Assembly (NCBI GenBank): GCA_035502855.1
Contig: DATJTX010000032.1
Span: 1 to 58,127, forward strand
DNA length: 58,127 bases
Source: Candidatus Baltobacteraceae bacterium
GTDB lineage: Bacteria; Vulcanimicrobiota; Vulcanimicrobiia; Vulcanimicrobiales; Vulcanimicrobiaceae
Reading direction: 5' to 3'
Under the pieces are notes generated by a model. The model was not told the DNA's origin. It did no database searches and was given only the letters and a program-made list of their open reading frames with translations. The translations under genes were made by a program, and so were the position numbers. This document shows positions 7,599 to 16,206 of the stretch, in pieces (positions within the stretch are counted from its first letter, which is position 1; every line of letters begins with the position of its first letter).

Positions 7599-9038
7599 TT
7601 AGTGGTGGGCCAGGTACTCGTAGAGCCCGTGGACGCCGCCTTCGCGGCCGAATCCGGATTCGCGGAACCCGCCGAAGGGCGAACTGGGATCGAATTGGTT
7701 GAAGGTGTTACACCACACCACGCCCGCACGCAGGCGCTGTGCCACCCACATGTTCTTGCTTCCCTTGTCGGTCCAGACGCCCGCCGAGAGCCCGTACGGC
7801 GTATTGTTCGCCTTCTCGACCGCCTCGTCGGGCGTGCGGAAGGTGAGAATCGAGAGCACGGGGCCGAAGATTTCCTCGCGCGCGATGCGATGCGATTGGT
7901 GCACGTTGGTGAAAAAGGAGGCCGGAAAGAAAAATCCGCGCGCCGGCAGGTCGCACTGCTGCTGGACGAGCGTCGCTCCCTGCTCGACGCCGCTGCGCAC
8001 CAGTTCTTCGATCTTATCGAGCTGCGCGCGCGAGTTGATCGCACCGATATCGGTATTCTTATCGAGCGGATCGCCCAAGCGCAGCGTCTGCAGCCGCTCG
8101 GTCAACCGCACGACGATCTCGTCGTGCACCCGTTCCTCGACGAGCAGCCGCGAGCCGGCGCAGCAGACGTGACCTTGATTGAAATAGATTCCGTTGACCA
8201 CGCCTTCGATCGCCTGGTCCATCGGGGCGTCGGCGAAGACGATGTGGGCCGCCTTGCCGCCGAGTTCGAGCGTGAGGCGCTTGTCGCTTCCGCTCAAGCG
8301 TCGCGCGATCGCCTTGCCGACTTCGGTGGACCCGGTGAAGGCGATTTTGTCCACGTCGGGATGTTCGACCAGCGCCGCTCCGGTCGCGCCGTCACCGGTC
8401 ACGACGTTGACCACGCCGGGCGGAAGATCGGCTTCTTCGATGATCTGCGCGAGGGCGAGCGCGGTCAAGGGTGTGGTCTCGGCAGGCTTGAGCACGACGG
8501 TGTTGCCGCAGGCAAGCGCGGGCGCGAGTTTCCACGCCGCCATCAGGAGCGGAAAATTCCACGGCACGATCTGGCCGCAGACGCCGAGCGATTGCGGCTC
8601 GCGACCGGCGCGCATCACCCACTCGAGCTTGTCGGCCCAGCCCGCATAATAGAAGAAGTGCGCCGCCGAAGTCGGGACGTCGAAGTCACGCGACTCCTTG
8701 ATCGGCTTGCCGCCGTCCATCGTTTCGAGGACCGCAAGTTCGCGTGAGCGCTCGGTGATCGACCGCGCGATGCGATAGATGTACTTTGCCCGGTCGGCGT
8801 TCTTGAGCTTGCGCCAGTATTTATCGTACGCCTTGCGCGCGGCGCGAACCGCACGGTCGACGTCGGCGTCATTCGCGTAGGCGACGCGAGCGAGGGTGGT
8901 CTCGCTTGCCGGATTGACGGTATCGAAATACGTCTCGCTCGCGGGCGGCGTCCAGCGTCCGTCGATGAACAGCCCGTAGTCTTCGCGAATCTGTGGCCGC
9001 ACGCTTTCGGGCGCCGGCGCGTAATCGAAGATCGCCAT
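7599..9038 (-). CDS. NAD(P)-dependent aldehyde dehydrogenase
   Basis: The 479-aa enzyme is a classical ALDH-superfamily member that oxidises an aldehyde to its acid. It shows IVPWNFPLLMAAWKLAPALA at the cofactor fold, FTGSTEVGKAI, the general-base glutamate in LELGGK near 256, and the nucleophile in GHVCCAGSR near 293. It sits 15 bases downstream of deoC. Deoxyribose-phosphate aldolase releases acetaldehyde, so oxidation of acetaldehyde is a natural role, inferred from position. Substrate specificity in this family cannot be read from sequence. Confidence 0.9.
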   Translation of the reverse strand: MAIFDYAPAPESVRPQIREDYGLFIDGRWTPPASETYFDTVNPASETTLARVAYANDADVDRAVRAARKAYDKYWRKLKNADRAKYIYRIARSITERSRELAVLETMDGGKPIKESRDFDVPTSAAHFFYYAGWADKLEWVMRAGREPQSLGVCGQIVPWNFPLLMAAWKLAPALACGNTVVLKPAETTPLTALALAQIIEEADLPPGVVNVVTGDGATGAALVEHPDVDKIAFTGSTEVGKAIARRLSGSDKRLTLELGGKAAHIVFADAPMDQAIEGVVNGIYFNQGHVCCAGSRLLVEERVHDEIVVRLTERLQTLRLGDPLDKNTDIGAINSRAQLDKIEELVRSGVEQGATLVQQQCDLPARGFFFPASFFTNVHQSHRIAREEIFGPVLSILTFRTPDEAVEKANNTPYGLSAGVWTDKGSKNMWVAQRLRAGVVWCNTFNQFDPSSPFGGFRESGFGREGGVHGLYEYLAHH

Positions 9039-9053
9039 CCTCTTGCCAGGCTC

Positions 9054-9950
9054 CTAGTCCTTTGGTATGTAGTCGGTTCCCGCGTAGTGACCCGTTTCTT
9101 CTTTTTCCAGTTGCATCAGCAAATCGTCGAGCAACGCGCTCGCGCCGATACGAAATCGGTCCGGTCCCAACCACGTATCGCCGAGCGTCTCTTTGACGAT
9201 GACCAGATAGGTCAGAGCTTGTTTGGTCGTGCGCACGCCGCCCGCGACTTTGAGGCCGCGCCGTTCGCCCGTGCGGCGCGCGAAATCGCGAATTGCCTCG
9301 CACATCACCAGCGCCGTGGGGAAGGTCGCGTTGGTGCCGGCCTTTCCGGTCGAGGTCTTGATCACGTCTGCGCCTGCTTCCAGTGCGAGATCGCTTGCGC
9401 GGCGGGTGTTGTCGTAGGTCCCGAGTTCGCCCGTCTCAAGAATGACTTTGAGATGCGCGTCGCCGCAGAGCTGCTTGACCGCGGCGATCTCTTCGAAGAC
9501 CGCGCGCTCGTCGCCGGAGAGAAATGCGCCCCGATCGATCACCATGTCGATCTCGTCCGCGCCGGCTGCGAGCGCCGCGGCGGCGTCGGCGAGCTTGACC
9601 TCGAGATTCGAGAGTCCGCTCGGAAACGCGGTTGCAACCGAAGCAACTTTGACCGAGGTGCCGCGCAGCGCGTCTTTGGCGGCGGGAACCAGATTCGGGT
9701 AAACGCAGACCGCGGCGACGCTCGGAACGTTGGGCCAGCCCGGCCGCGGGTTCACCGCTTTCGCGCAGAGCGAGCGAACGCGCCCGTTGGAATCCTTCCC
9801 TTCGAGCGTGGTGAGATCGATGCAGCGGATCGCGAGCGTGATACCCTCGAGCTTGGCGGAGGTTTTGATCGACCGTTTCGCAAGCGAGGCCGCGCGCGAC
9901 TCGAGCATGACCGCGTCGACGGGAATGTTCGGGCTGAGCAGGGCCGGCAT
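9054..9950 (-). CDS. deoC: Deoxyribose-phosphate aldolase
   Basis: This class I aldolase cleaves 2-deoxyribose 5-phosphate to glyceraldehyde 3-phosphate and acetaldehyde in deoxynucleoside catabolism. The sequence shows CVYPNLV, the EIDMVID barrel strand, LKVILETGEL, and the Schiff-base lysine in VIKTSTGKAG near residue 197, then LKVAGGVRT. At 298 aa from ATG 9950 it is near the length of the longer DeoC proteins; an open frame upstream to 10016 adds 22 unconvincing residues. It is followed by an aldehyde dehydrogenase gene, so the two probably form a unit handling both aldolase products. Confidence 0.9.
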   Translation of the reverse strand: MPALLSPNIPVDAVMLESRAASLAKRSIKTSAKLEGITLAIRCIDLTTLEGKDSNGRVRSLCAKAVNPRPGWPNVPSVAAVCVYPNLVPAAKDALRGTSVKVASVATAFPSGLSNLEVKLADAAAALAAGADEIDMVIDRGAFLSGDERAVFEEIAAVKQLCGDAHLKVILETGELGTYDNTRRASDLALEAGADVIKTSTGKAGTNATFPTALVMCEAIRDFARRTGERRGLKVAGGVRTTKQALTYLVIVKETLGDTWLGPDRFRIGASALLDDLLMQLEKEETGHYAGTDYIPKD

Positions 9951-10000
9951 AGGACCCCGAAGCTTCGTTGACCGCAGTCCCAATCCCCGGCATGCGTCGT

Positions 10001-10774
10001 CTACGGCGATCTCCACGTGACCGCGCCGGTCGCGTTGTAGTTCGTAAAGCCGCTCGTACCATCGGTGTATTCGCCCGCGTAGACGCGCTCGGTTCCGTTG
10101 TTGTCGAAGAGCTTGAGCAGCGAGCCGCCGGTACCCGAGACGCCGATCACGCCGCGTTCTTTGCCGTCTGACTGGTTGAACTGGAGAAAGGGCGTGGCTT
10201 GTCCTTCGAGGCTGACCACCTGTTGCGAGGTCGTCGCGAACATTCGCAGCAGACCGTCTTCCTGATCGGTCTGTCCGAGATCCACCACCTCATGGCCGTC
10301 CTTGGCAAACATGCGCAGCAGATCACCGTTCCCGCTGCTCATGCCCAGATACAGCCGCTCGGTGTTGGATGAGTCGTAAATTTTTTCGCTCGGATAGTCG
10401 CTGGCGGCGATCTCGATGAGGTCTTTGCCGTTGGCGCCGGCCATGTCGATGTAGGGATTGTTGTGATAGCCGACCCACATGCGCTGTGCGCCGGTTTCGT
10501 CGTAAAAAGCGAGAACCGGAGTTTCCGCCGAAGAAGGACCTAGGACGAGCTGCGTGGTGCCCTTGGCGTCGAAGAGATGAAAGCCTTGGGCATCGATGCG
10601 GACGCGCACGTTGCCGGCTGCATCGGAAAAGGTGAGGTCCTTTTGCTGCGCCTGCGTGGTGGCGATCGTTGCGGCGAGTGCAAAGAGGACCACCATGAGA
10701 ATCAACATGCGCCGCAGGGACGTCGTTTTGCGTTCGAGAGCGTCCAACCGTTGCTGAAATGAAAGATCGGACAT
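10001..10774 (-). CDS. Membrane-anchored hypothetical protein with a beta-rich exterior
   Basis: The 257-aa protein has an N-terminal predicted coiled coil (residues 5-22), one membrane segment (about 23-43, MLILMVVLFALAATIATT) and an outer part made of repeated short beta motifs such as VRIDAQGFHLFD, DLLRMFAKDGHEVV, GLLRMFATTSQQVV and SLLKLFDNNGTERV. The repeat unit, roughly 'GxLLRMFxxxGxxVxxL', suggests a beta-propeller or beta-helix-like stack. I recognise no enzymatic signature. Its Shine-Dalgarno sequence GGGAGG sits inside a hairpin (10776-10814). Confidence 0.65.
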   Translation of the reverse strand: MSDLSFQQRLDALERKTTSLRRMLILMVVLFALAATIATTQAQQKDLTFSDAAGNVRVRIDAQGFHLFDAKGTTQLVLGPSSAETPVLAFYDETGAQRMWVGYHNNPYIDMAGANGKDLIEIAASDYPSEKIYDSSNTERLYLGMSSGNGDLLRMFAKDGHEVVDLGQTDQEDGLLRMFATTSQQVVSLEGQATPFLQFNQSDGKERGVIGVSGTGGSLLKLFDNNGTERVYAGEYTDGTSGFTNYNATGAVTWRSP

Positions 10775-10775
10775 G

Positions 10776-10814
10776 AGAGAACCTCCCAGTGCCAGAGTGT
10801 GACTGGGGTTCTCT
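10776..10814 (-). promoter_or_regulatory. Hairpin covering the ribosome binding site of the 257-aa gene / terminator of hpd
   Basis: Two arms pair over 13 bases with a two-base bulge: AGAGAACC and CCAGT on one side with GGTTCTCT and ACTGG on the other, around an 11-base loop (10791-10801). On the minus strand the downstream arm contains GGGAGG, 7 bases before the ATG at 10774. The same structure lies directly after the hpd stop codon (10818), so it may be a terminator, a translation-control hairpin, or both. The plus-strand side is followed by a T-rich stretch. Confidence 0.5.
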
Positions 10815-10817
10815 TTC

Positions 10818-11933
10818 TTACAAGGTTCCGCGCTTCTCCTGTTCTTTTTCGATCGACACGAAGAGCGCCTTGAAATTGCCCTTCCCGAACGAGAGGCTGC
10901 CCTTGCGCTGGATGATCTCGAAGAACACCGTGGGCCGGTCCTGAAGCGGTTTGGTGAAGATTTGAAGCATGTACCCGAGATCGTCGCGATCGACCAGGAT
11001 CCGGCGTTGGCGCAGCACGTCGAGCGATTCGTCGATCGTTCCCACGCGCTCGCCGAGAAGCTCGTAATAGCTATCGGGCGTGTCCAAGAACTCGACCCCG
11101 TTGTAGCGCAGCGCGTCGATCGTCGCCACGATGTCGTCGGTGCGGATCGCGATGTGCTGCACGCCCGAGCCTTTATAGAATTCGAGATACTCCTCGATCT
11201 GCGATTTCTTCTTGCCGTGCGCCGGTTCGTTGATCGGGAACTTCACTTGATGGCGCGGATCGGTCATCACCTTGGACTTGAGCGCGGTGTATTCGGTCGA
11301 GATATCCTTATCGTCGAACGAGACGAGCTGCGAGAAGCCGAAGACGTTGGCGTAAAAATCGCCCCAAGCGTCCATTTCTCCCCACCCGACGTTGCCGACG
11401 CAATGGTCGATGAACCGCAAACCGGGCTTCTTGCTGCCCGGGAGACTCCGGCGCGCTTCGACATAGCCCGGCATGAAGGCGCCCCGATATCCGTCGCGCT
11501 GCACGAATGTGTGCACGGTATCGCCGTAGGCGGCAATCGTCGCGCGCACGATGCGTCCGCTCGCATCCGAGGATTCGGCCGGAGCGGCGAGCGATTTCGC
11601 GCCGCCGGCGATCGCGCGAGCATACGCAGCGCGGACGTCTTCCACCAAAATCGCGACGTCCTTGACGCCGTCGCCGTGAAGCAGCACGTGTTGGGCGATC
11701 TCGCCGTCGCTGCGCAGGCTGGCCGTGATCACGAAGCGGAGCGCGTTTTGTTCGAGCACGTAGCTGCAGCGGTCTTTGATGCCGGTTTCAGGACCGGCGT
11801 ACGCGACTTGATCGAAGCCGAACGCCGACATATAGTAGTGAGCGGCCTGCTTTGCGTTGCCGACGTAAAACTCGACGTAGTCCCAGTCGATTCTCGCCAG
11901 CGGATTACTGCGCGCTTCGGTGCTCGTGCTCAT
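10818..11933 (-). CDS. hpd: 4-hydroxyphenylpyruvate dioxygenase
   Basis: The 371-aa non-heme iron enzyme turns 4-hydroxyphenylpyruvate into homogentisate. It has the two-VOC-domain architecture of HPPDs, with the iron triad visible as IDHCVGNV (His, about 176), HIAIRTDDIV (His, about 258) and FEIIQRKG (Glu, about 338). The start MSTSTEARSN at 11933 was preferred because the upstream extension would run into the divergent gene. It is divergent from the 290-aa gene and fahA, with 52 bases between starts, so the pathway is probably controlled from a shared divergent promoter. Confidence 0.95.
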   Translation of the reverse strand: MSTSTEARSNPLARIDWDYVEFYVGNAKQAAHYYMSAFGFDQVAYAGPETGIKDRCSYVLEQNALRFVITASLRSDGEIAQHVLLHGDGVKDVAILVEDVRAAYARAIAGGAKSLAAPAESSDASGRIVRATIAAYGDTVHTFVQRDGYRGAFMPGYVEARRSLPGSKKPGLRFIDHCVGNVGWGEMDAWGDFYANVFGFSQLVSFDDKDISTEYTALKSKVMTDPRHQVKFPINEPAHGKKKSQIEEYLEFYKGSGVQHIAIRTDDIVATIDALRYNGVEFLDTPDSYYELLGERVGTIDESLDVLRQRRILVDRDDLGYMLQIFTKPLQDRPTVFFEIIQRKGSLSFGKGNFKALFVSIEKEQEKRGTL

Positions 11934-11985
11934 GATGGCAGGGCTTGGCGAAGCGTCGGGAGGGGCCCTGTCGAAAGAGAAAACG

Positions 11986-12858
11986 ATGACTACGACCGTC
12001 CCGACCCACGCGGTTCGCGCCGCCTTCGAGCACCTCATCGACTACGCCGGGCTCTTTCCCCCGGCGCTGCTTGCGGTGGAGGAGGCCTTAGAAGAATACG
12101 ACCGGGCGCGCGCCGGCGCGCAGGCGTGGATGCTCGGCCGGTTCGTGATTCCGGTCTCGCGGTTGGCGGAGATCCGCGACCTTCTCGCCGGGCGCGAACG
12201 GGTCGCACTTTCGGTGATCGCCGCGCCCGAGGCGTTCGAGCTCGTGGCGGAAGCGCGTAACGAGAACTGGGCCGAGATCGCAGCGCTCGAGGTGCCGCTG
12301 GGGGACCTGACGATCGCGGAGTGCGCGGCGCGGGCAAAGCGCGCCGGCTTGCGCGAGCTGCCGTCCTACGTCGAACTGCCGCGCGGCGCCGGCACCGAAG
12401 AACTCACGAACGCGATGGAGGCGCTAGCCGCGTGGCGCCTCGGGGCCAAACTTCGCTGCGGCGGAGTCGAACCGGAGGCCTATCCGAGTATTGCCGACGT
12501 TGCCGCGTTTCTCGTTGCGACCCAGGAGGCCGGGACCCGCTTCAAGGCGACGGCCGGCCTGCATCACCCGGTACGGCACTTCAACCGCGAGATCGGCGTG
12601 AGCATGCACGGCTTCCTCAACCTGCTCGCTGCGGCCGCCTTCGCACCGCACGTCGACCGTTCCACCCTCGAGGCAATCGTGGGCGAAGAGGACCCCGACG
12701 CATTCGAGTTGGGAAGCTCGCTGCGTTGGCGCGATCAGGAGATCGGCGCGGGCGAACTGGCGGTGATGCGCAGCACGCGTTTCGTCGGATACGGCAGTTG
12801 CAGCTTCACCGAGCCGGTCGAGGATCTGCGCGCGCTCGAAATCTTGCCGCCCGGCTAG
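11986..12858 (+). CDS. Unrecognised 290-aa protein in the homogentisate cluster
   Basis: I do not recognise a named family. The protein is soluble, with alternating helices and strands that look barrel-like: FVIPVSRLAEI, LSVIAAPEAFEL, LPSYVELPRG, LGAKLRCGGV, and the most striking block FKATAGLHHPVRHFN near 193-207, which holds two adjacent histidines and two basic residues like a phosphate or carboxylate site. It is followed 9 bases later by fahA and is divergent from hpd. The pathway step between HmgA and FahA (maleylacetoacetate isomerase) has no recognisable gene here. A role in that step is a guess from position only. Start: ATG 11986; an in-frame ATG at 11920 would overlap hpd. Confidence 0.7.
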   Translation: MTTTVPTHAVRAAFEHLIDYAGLFPPALLAVEEALEEYDRARAGAQAWMLGRFVIPVSRLAEIRDLLAGRERVALSVIAAPEAFELVAEARNENWAEIAALEVPLGDLTIAECAARAKRAGLRELPSYVELPRGAGTEELTNAMEALAAWRLGAKLRCGGVEPEAYPSIADVAAFLVATQEAGTRFKATAGLHHPVRHFNREIGVSMHGFLNLLAAAAFAPHVDRSTLEAIVGEEDPDAFELGSSLRWRDQEIGAGELAVMRSTRFVGYGSCSFTEPVEDLRALEILPPG

Positions 12859-12867
12859 GCTTCGAAG

Positions 12868-14136
12868 GTGCCGCACATCGATTCGTGGATTCCCGTTCCG
12901 CCGGGGAGCGACTTCACGATCTACAACCTGCCCTACGGCGCCTTCGAGCGCGGCGGGCGTGCCCATCTCGGTGTCGCGATCGGCACGCAGATTCTCGATC
13001 TGCACGCGCTCGCGGATTCGGGCCTGGTCGAGGGCATCTGCGAACCCGAACTGCTGACCGCGCCGCGGCTCAATCCGTTCCTCGCCGCCGGCCCGCCGGT
13101 TTGGAAGCGGCTGCGTCTGCACCTGGCGGCCTTGCTTCGCGGCGACGATCGCGGCAACGCCGCACTACGCGACCGAAATCCGGACGCATTTTTCGTCGAG
13201 CAGCGCGACGCGCGTATGCTCGTGCCGATCGAGATCGGGGATTACGTCGACTTCTACTCATCGCTGGAACACGCGACGAATTTGGGGAAGCTCTTTCGCC
13301 CGAACACGGATCCGCTGCTGCCGAATTGGCGTCATCTTCCGGTAGGCTACCATGGACGGGCGAGCACGATCGTGATCGACGATACGCCGATCGTGCGTCC
13401 GAACGGCCAGCGCAAACCTGCGGGCAGTGACGTTCCGGCGTTCGGGCCGAGCCAGCGTCTGGACATCGAACTCGAGGTCGGTTTCGTCACCGGTCCGGGA
13501 AATCGGCTGGGCGAACCGATCCCGATCGGGCGAGCGCGCGAGCACGTCTTCGGTCTGGTGCTGGTGAACGATTGGAGCGCACGCGATATTCAGGCATGGG
13601 AATATCAGCCGCTCGGACCGTTTCTCGGAAAATCGTTCGCAACGACGATCTCGCCCTGGATTGTCACGCTCGATGCGCTCGAGCCCTTTCGGACGCTCGG
13701 TCCGCCGCAAGATCCGGCACCGCTGAACTACTTGCGGGGGTCCGAGCGTTCGGCATACGACATCAAGCTCGTAATCGATCTTTCGACGGCGCAGATGCGC
13801 GCACGCGGTACCGCGCCGGTCACGCTCGCGCGTACGAACTTCAAGACGCTCTACTGGAGCATCGCACAACAGCTTGCGCACATTACGTCGAACGGAACGC
13901 AGATCCGGCCCGGCGATTTGTACGCGTCGGGAACGATCAGCGGGAGCGAGCCGGAATCCCAAGGCAGCCTGATCGAGTTGACGTGGAACGCCACCAAGCC
14001 GATCCACCTTCCGGACGGCGAGGTGCGCGGGTTCCTTCAGGACGGCGACGAGATTACGCTGCGCGGCTGGTGCGAACAAGGCGAGTTTCGCATCGGCTTC
14101 GGCAGGGCGCGGGGAATGATTCGACCGGCCCGTTAA
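12868..14136 (+). CDS. fahA: Fumarylacetoacetase
   Basis: The 422-aa enzyme hydrolyses fumarylacetoacetate to fumarate and acetoacetate, the last step of tyrosine degradation. It has the small N-terminal domain and the FAH fold with DYVDFYSSLEHATNLGKLFR, YHGRASTIV, the metal ligands in LDIELEVGFV, and LVNDWSARDIQAWEYQPLGP. Length and motif order match the family. It begins with GTG at 12868, 9 bases after the 290-aa gene, and ends convergently with hmgA, overlapping it by 4 bases. Confidence 0.95.
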   Translation: MPHIDSWIPVPPGSDFTIYNLPYGAFERGGRAHLGVAIGTQILDLHALADSGLVEGICEPELLTAPRLNPFLAAGPPVWKRLRLHLAALLRGDDRGNAALRDRNPDAFFVEQRDARMLVPIEIGDYVDFYSSLEHATNLGKLFRPNTDPLLPNWRHLPVGYHGRASTIVIDDTPIVRPNGQRKPAGSDVPAFGPSQRLDIELEVGFVTGPGNRLGEPIPIGRAREHVFGLVLVNDWSARDIQAWEYQPLGPFLGKSFATTISPWIVTLDALEPFRTLGPPQDPAPLNYLRGSERSAYDIKLVIDLSTAQMRARGTAPVTLARTNFKTLYWSIAQQLAHITSNGTQIRPGDLYASGTISGSEPESQGSLIELTWNATKPIHLPDGEVRGFLQDGDEITLRGWCEQGEFRIGFGRARGMIRPAR

Positions 14137-15302
14137 CGCGTCGGAGCGGGTTCTTCCACCCAAGAGCGGTAGTACTGCTCGTCTTCGACCTCGAGCGCCG
14201 ACGGCGCGAGATGCAGCGGTTTGAAGGTGTCGACCATGACCGCGATCTCGTCGGTCGACTTGGCGCCGAGGCTCGCCTCGACGGCTCCCGGCTGCGGCCC
14301 GTGCGGCGCACCCGCGGCGTGCAGCGTGACCGATCCCGCTTCGACGCCGCGCCGGCTCATGAAGTTGCCGCTCACGTAGAAGATCACTTCGTCGCAATCG
14401 ACGCTCGAGTGATTGTACGGAACGGGAATCGCCAGCGGATGATAGTCGAAGAGGCGCGGCACGAACGCGCAGAATGCGGCTCCGGGCGCCTCGAACGTCG
14501 CGTGCGCCGGCGGCGGCTGATGCAGCTTGCCGGTGATCGGCGCGAACTCTTCGAGATTGAACGCGTACGGATAGCAATAGCCGTCCCAACCGACGACGTC
14601 GCACGGGTGATTCTGCACGACGTAGATCGCGTGGCGCCCGGCGTTGCTCACGCGCACCTCGTACTCGCCGCGCGCATCGACGGGTGCCTTGAGCACCGGT
14701 GCGCGAAAGTCGCGCTCGTAATAGGGAGCGTGTTCTTCGAGCTGACCGAACTCATTGCGGTAGCGGCGTGGGATCGTCACCATGCCGCGTGACTCGTGCA
14801 CGAGTATTCGCGCCGGCGATGCGGGCAGCACGCGGTAGGTGGTGCCGGTCGGAATCACCACGTAGTCGTGGGCGCGAAATGCAAGCTCGCCGAAGGGCGT
14901 CTCGATCACGCCCGCACCTTCGTGGATGAAGAGCAACTCGTCGCCGCCGGTATTCCGATACCAATACTCCATCGGGCGATCGGCCTGCGCGATCGCGATC
15001 GTGATGTCGTCGTTGCCCAAAACCGGGCGGCGCGATTCGATCGCGTCGCCGCCGGTGTGCACGCGCGCCGTCTTGAAGTGACGATTGCGGAGCGGTTCGT
15101 TCGGCACGAAGTGCGAGGCGGGGCGGTCCCACTGGCGCACTTCGAGCGTGGCGGTCGGCGGCCGCAGATGGTAGAGCAGCGAATAGACGCTTTCGAAGCC
15201 CTTGGTGGAGAAGAGCTCCTCCGCGTAGAGTCCGCCGTCGGGGCGCCGAAATTGGATGTGGCGCTTGTGAGGGAGGGAGCCGGCGCGAACGTACGAGGGC
15301 AT
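14133..15302 (-). CDS. hmgA: Homogentisate 1,2-dioxygenase
   Basis: The 389-aa iron enzyme opens the homogentisate ring to maleylacetoacetate. It is a cupin-fold protein; the C-terminal half shows the ligand region, with VVQNHPCDVVGWDGYCYPYA, YNHSSVDCDEVIFYVSGNF and LHAAGAPHGPQPG containing the conserved His and Glu. It is somewhat shorter than the eukaryotic enzyme (about 440 aa), as usual for many bacterial forms. It is probably transcribed after the PEBP and CDGSH genes (9-base gap to the latter) and converges on fahA. Confidence 0.93.
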   Translation of the reverse strand: MPSYVRAGSLPHKRHIQFRRPDGGLYAEELFSTKGFESVYSLLYHLRPPTATLEVRQWDRPASHFVPNEPLRNRHFKTARVHTGGDAIESRRPVLGNDDITIAIAQADRPMEYWYRNTGGDELLFIHEGAGVIETPFGELAFRAHDYVVIPTGTTYRVLPASPARILVHESRGMVTIPRRYRNEFGQLEEHAPYYERDFRAPVLKAPVDARGEYEVRVSNAGRHAIYVVQNHPCDVVGWDGYCYPYAFNLEEFAPITGKLHQPPPAHATFEAPGAAFCAFVPRLFDYHPLAIPVPYNHSSVDCDEVIFYVSGNFMSRRGVEAGSVTLHAAGAPHGPQPGAVEASLGAKSTDEIAVMVDTFKPLHLAPSALEVEDEQYYRSWVEEPAPTR

Positions 15303-15311
15303 TGATTACTC

Positions 15312-15515
15312 CTATTGCGGGGCGCGCTGCATGGCTTCGAAGCCGTTGGTGCGGTGCGTGCCGTCGCAGAACGGCTTGTTCGCCGATCCGCCGCAGCGGC
15401 ACAAGACGAAGTTCTCTTCGACCGTGTACTCGGTGCCCTCGGCATCGGTCAACCGCACGCGGCCGGTCACCAGATACGGGCCATTTTCGCGGACTTTGAT
15501 CGTGACGTCTTCCAT
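15312..15515 (-). CDS. CDGSH-type iron-sulfur protein
   Basis: The 67-aa protein carries one CDGSH cluster motif, CRCGGSANKPFCDGTH at about 39-54, with the three cysteines and one histidine that bind a labile 2Fe-2S cluster. Such small proteins are thought to act in redox or iron handling; the partner here is unknown. It lies between the PEBP-family gene and hmgA with 3- and 9-base gaps, suggesting one transcript. Confidence 0.9.
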   Translation of the reverse strand: MEDVTIKVRENGPYLVTGRVRLTDAEGTEYTVEENFVLCRCGGSANKPFCDGTHRTNGFEAMQRAPQ

Positions 15516-15518
15516 CGG

Positions 15519-16001
15519 TCAGTCTCTCCTCGTTCGTTGCAGCACGGCAACCAATTCGGTTTGGGCGAGAATGTGCCCGCGCATTCGTTGCTGGAGTTCT
15601 TCCGCGTCCAACGGCTGCATGCTGCGTACCGCTACGTCGAGGGCATAGAGGGTCAGGTGGTAGTGATGGAGCTTGCCGGGCGGCGGGCAGGGGCCGAAGT
15701 AGCCGATGCTGCCGGAGTCGTTGCGGCCCGAGCGCGATGCAGGAATCGGCGCCGCGGCCGCGAGTTCGCCGCTGCGGGGCGGGAGATCGTAGACGACCCA
15801 ATGATAGAAGCCGCCGGGATGCGGCGCGTCGGGATCGTGGAGAACGAGCGCAAGACTGCGCGTGCCGGATGGAACGCCGCTCCACCGAAGCTGCGGCGAG
15901 AGGTTGGACCCGCCGCAGGGCAATGCGATCATCGCTTGCGGAACGGTTGCTCCCGAAGCGAACGTTGCACTGAAAAGCACCAAGGCAAGCAGGGCGTTCA
16001 C
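15519..16001 (-). CDS. YbhB/YbcL-type phosphatidylethanolamine-binding-like protein, secreted
   Basis: The 160-aa protein has a signal peptide (MNALLALVLFSATFASG) and a PEBP fold. Motifs are LSPQLRWSGVPSGTRSLALV, DPDAP (ligand pocket), FYHWVVYDLP and GYFGPCPPPGKLHHY, in the order of bacterial Raf-kinase-inhibitor-like proteins. The biochemical role of bacterial members is poorly defined. It is the first gene of a likely three-gene unit with the CDGSH gene and hmgA, and diverges from the SRP RNA gene. Confidence 0.9.
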   Translation of the reverse strand: MNALLALVLFSATFASGATVPQAMIALPCGGSNLSPQLRWSGVPSGTRSLALVLHDPDAPHPGGFYHWVVYDLPPRSGELAAAAPIPASRSGRNDSGSIGYFGPCPPPGKLHHYHLTLYALDVAVRSMQPLDAEELQQRMRGHILAQTELVAVLQRTRRD

Positions 16002-16041
16002 GCGTGTGACCTCCTCGGCAACGGCGGCCGAGGCCCTATGG

Positions 16042-16047
16042 TATCAT
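16042..16047 (+). promoter_or_regulatory. -10 element of the SRP RNA promoter
   Basis: TATCAT lies 10-15 bases before the expected 5' end of the SRP RNA. A matching -35 hexamer is not obvious in the GC-rich sequence 17 bases upstream. Confidence 0.4.
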
Positions 16048-16059
16048 GGCGGGGCCATG

Positions 16060-16166
<107 letters not shown>

Positions 16167-16206
16167 CGTGGTTCCTTATTGTGCTGCTCCGACTCCGTAC
16201 TGTGCT

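Noticed and set aside
5072-8044. 990-codon version of the soluble GGDEF/EAL protein
   Set aside because: The first 153 codons lie inside the aldehyde dehydrogenase gene and are antisense-like in composition; ATG 7585 starts the PAS domain properly.
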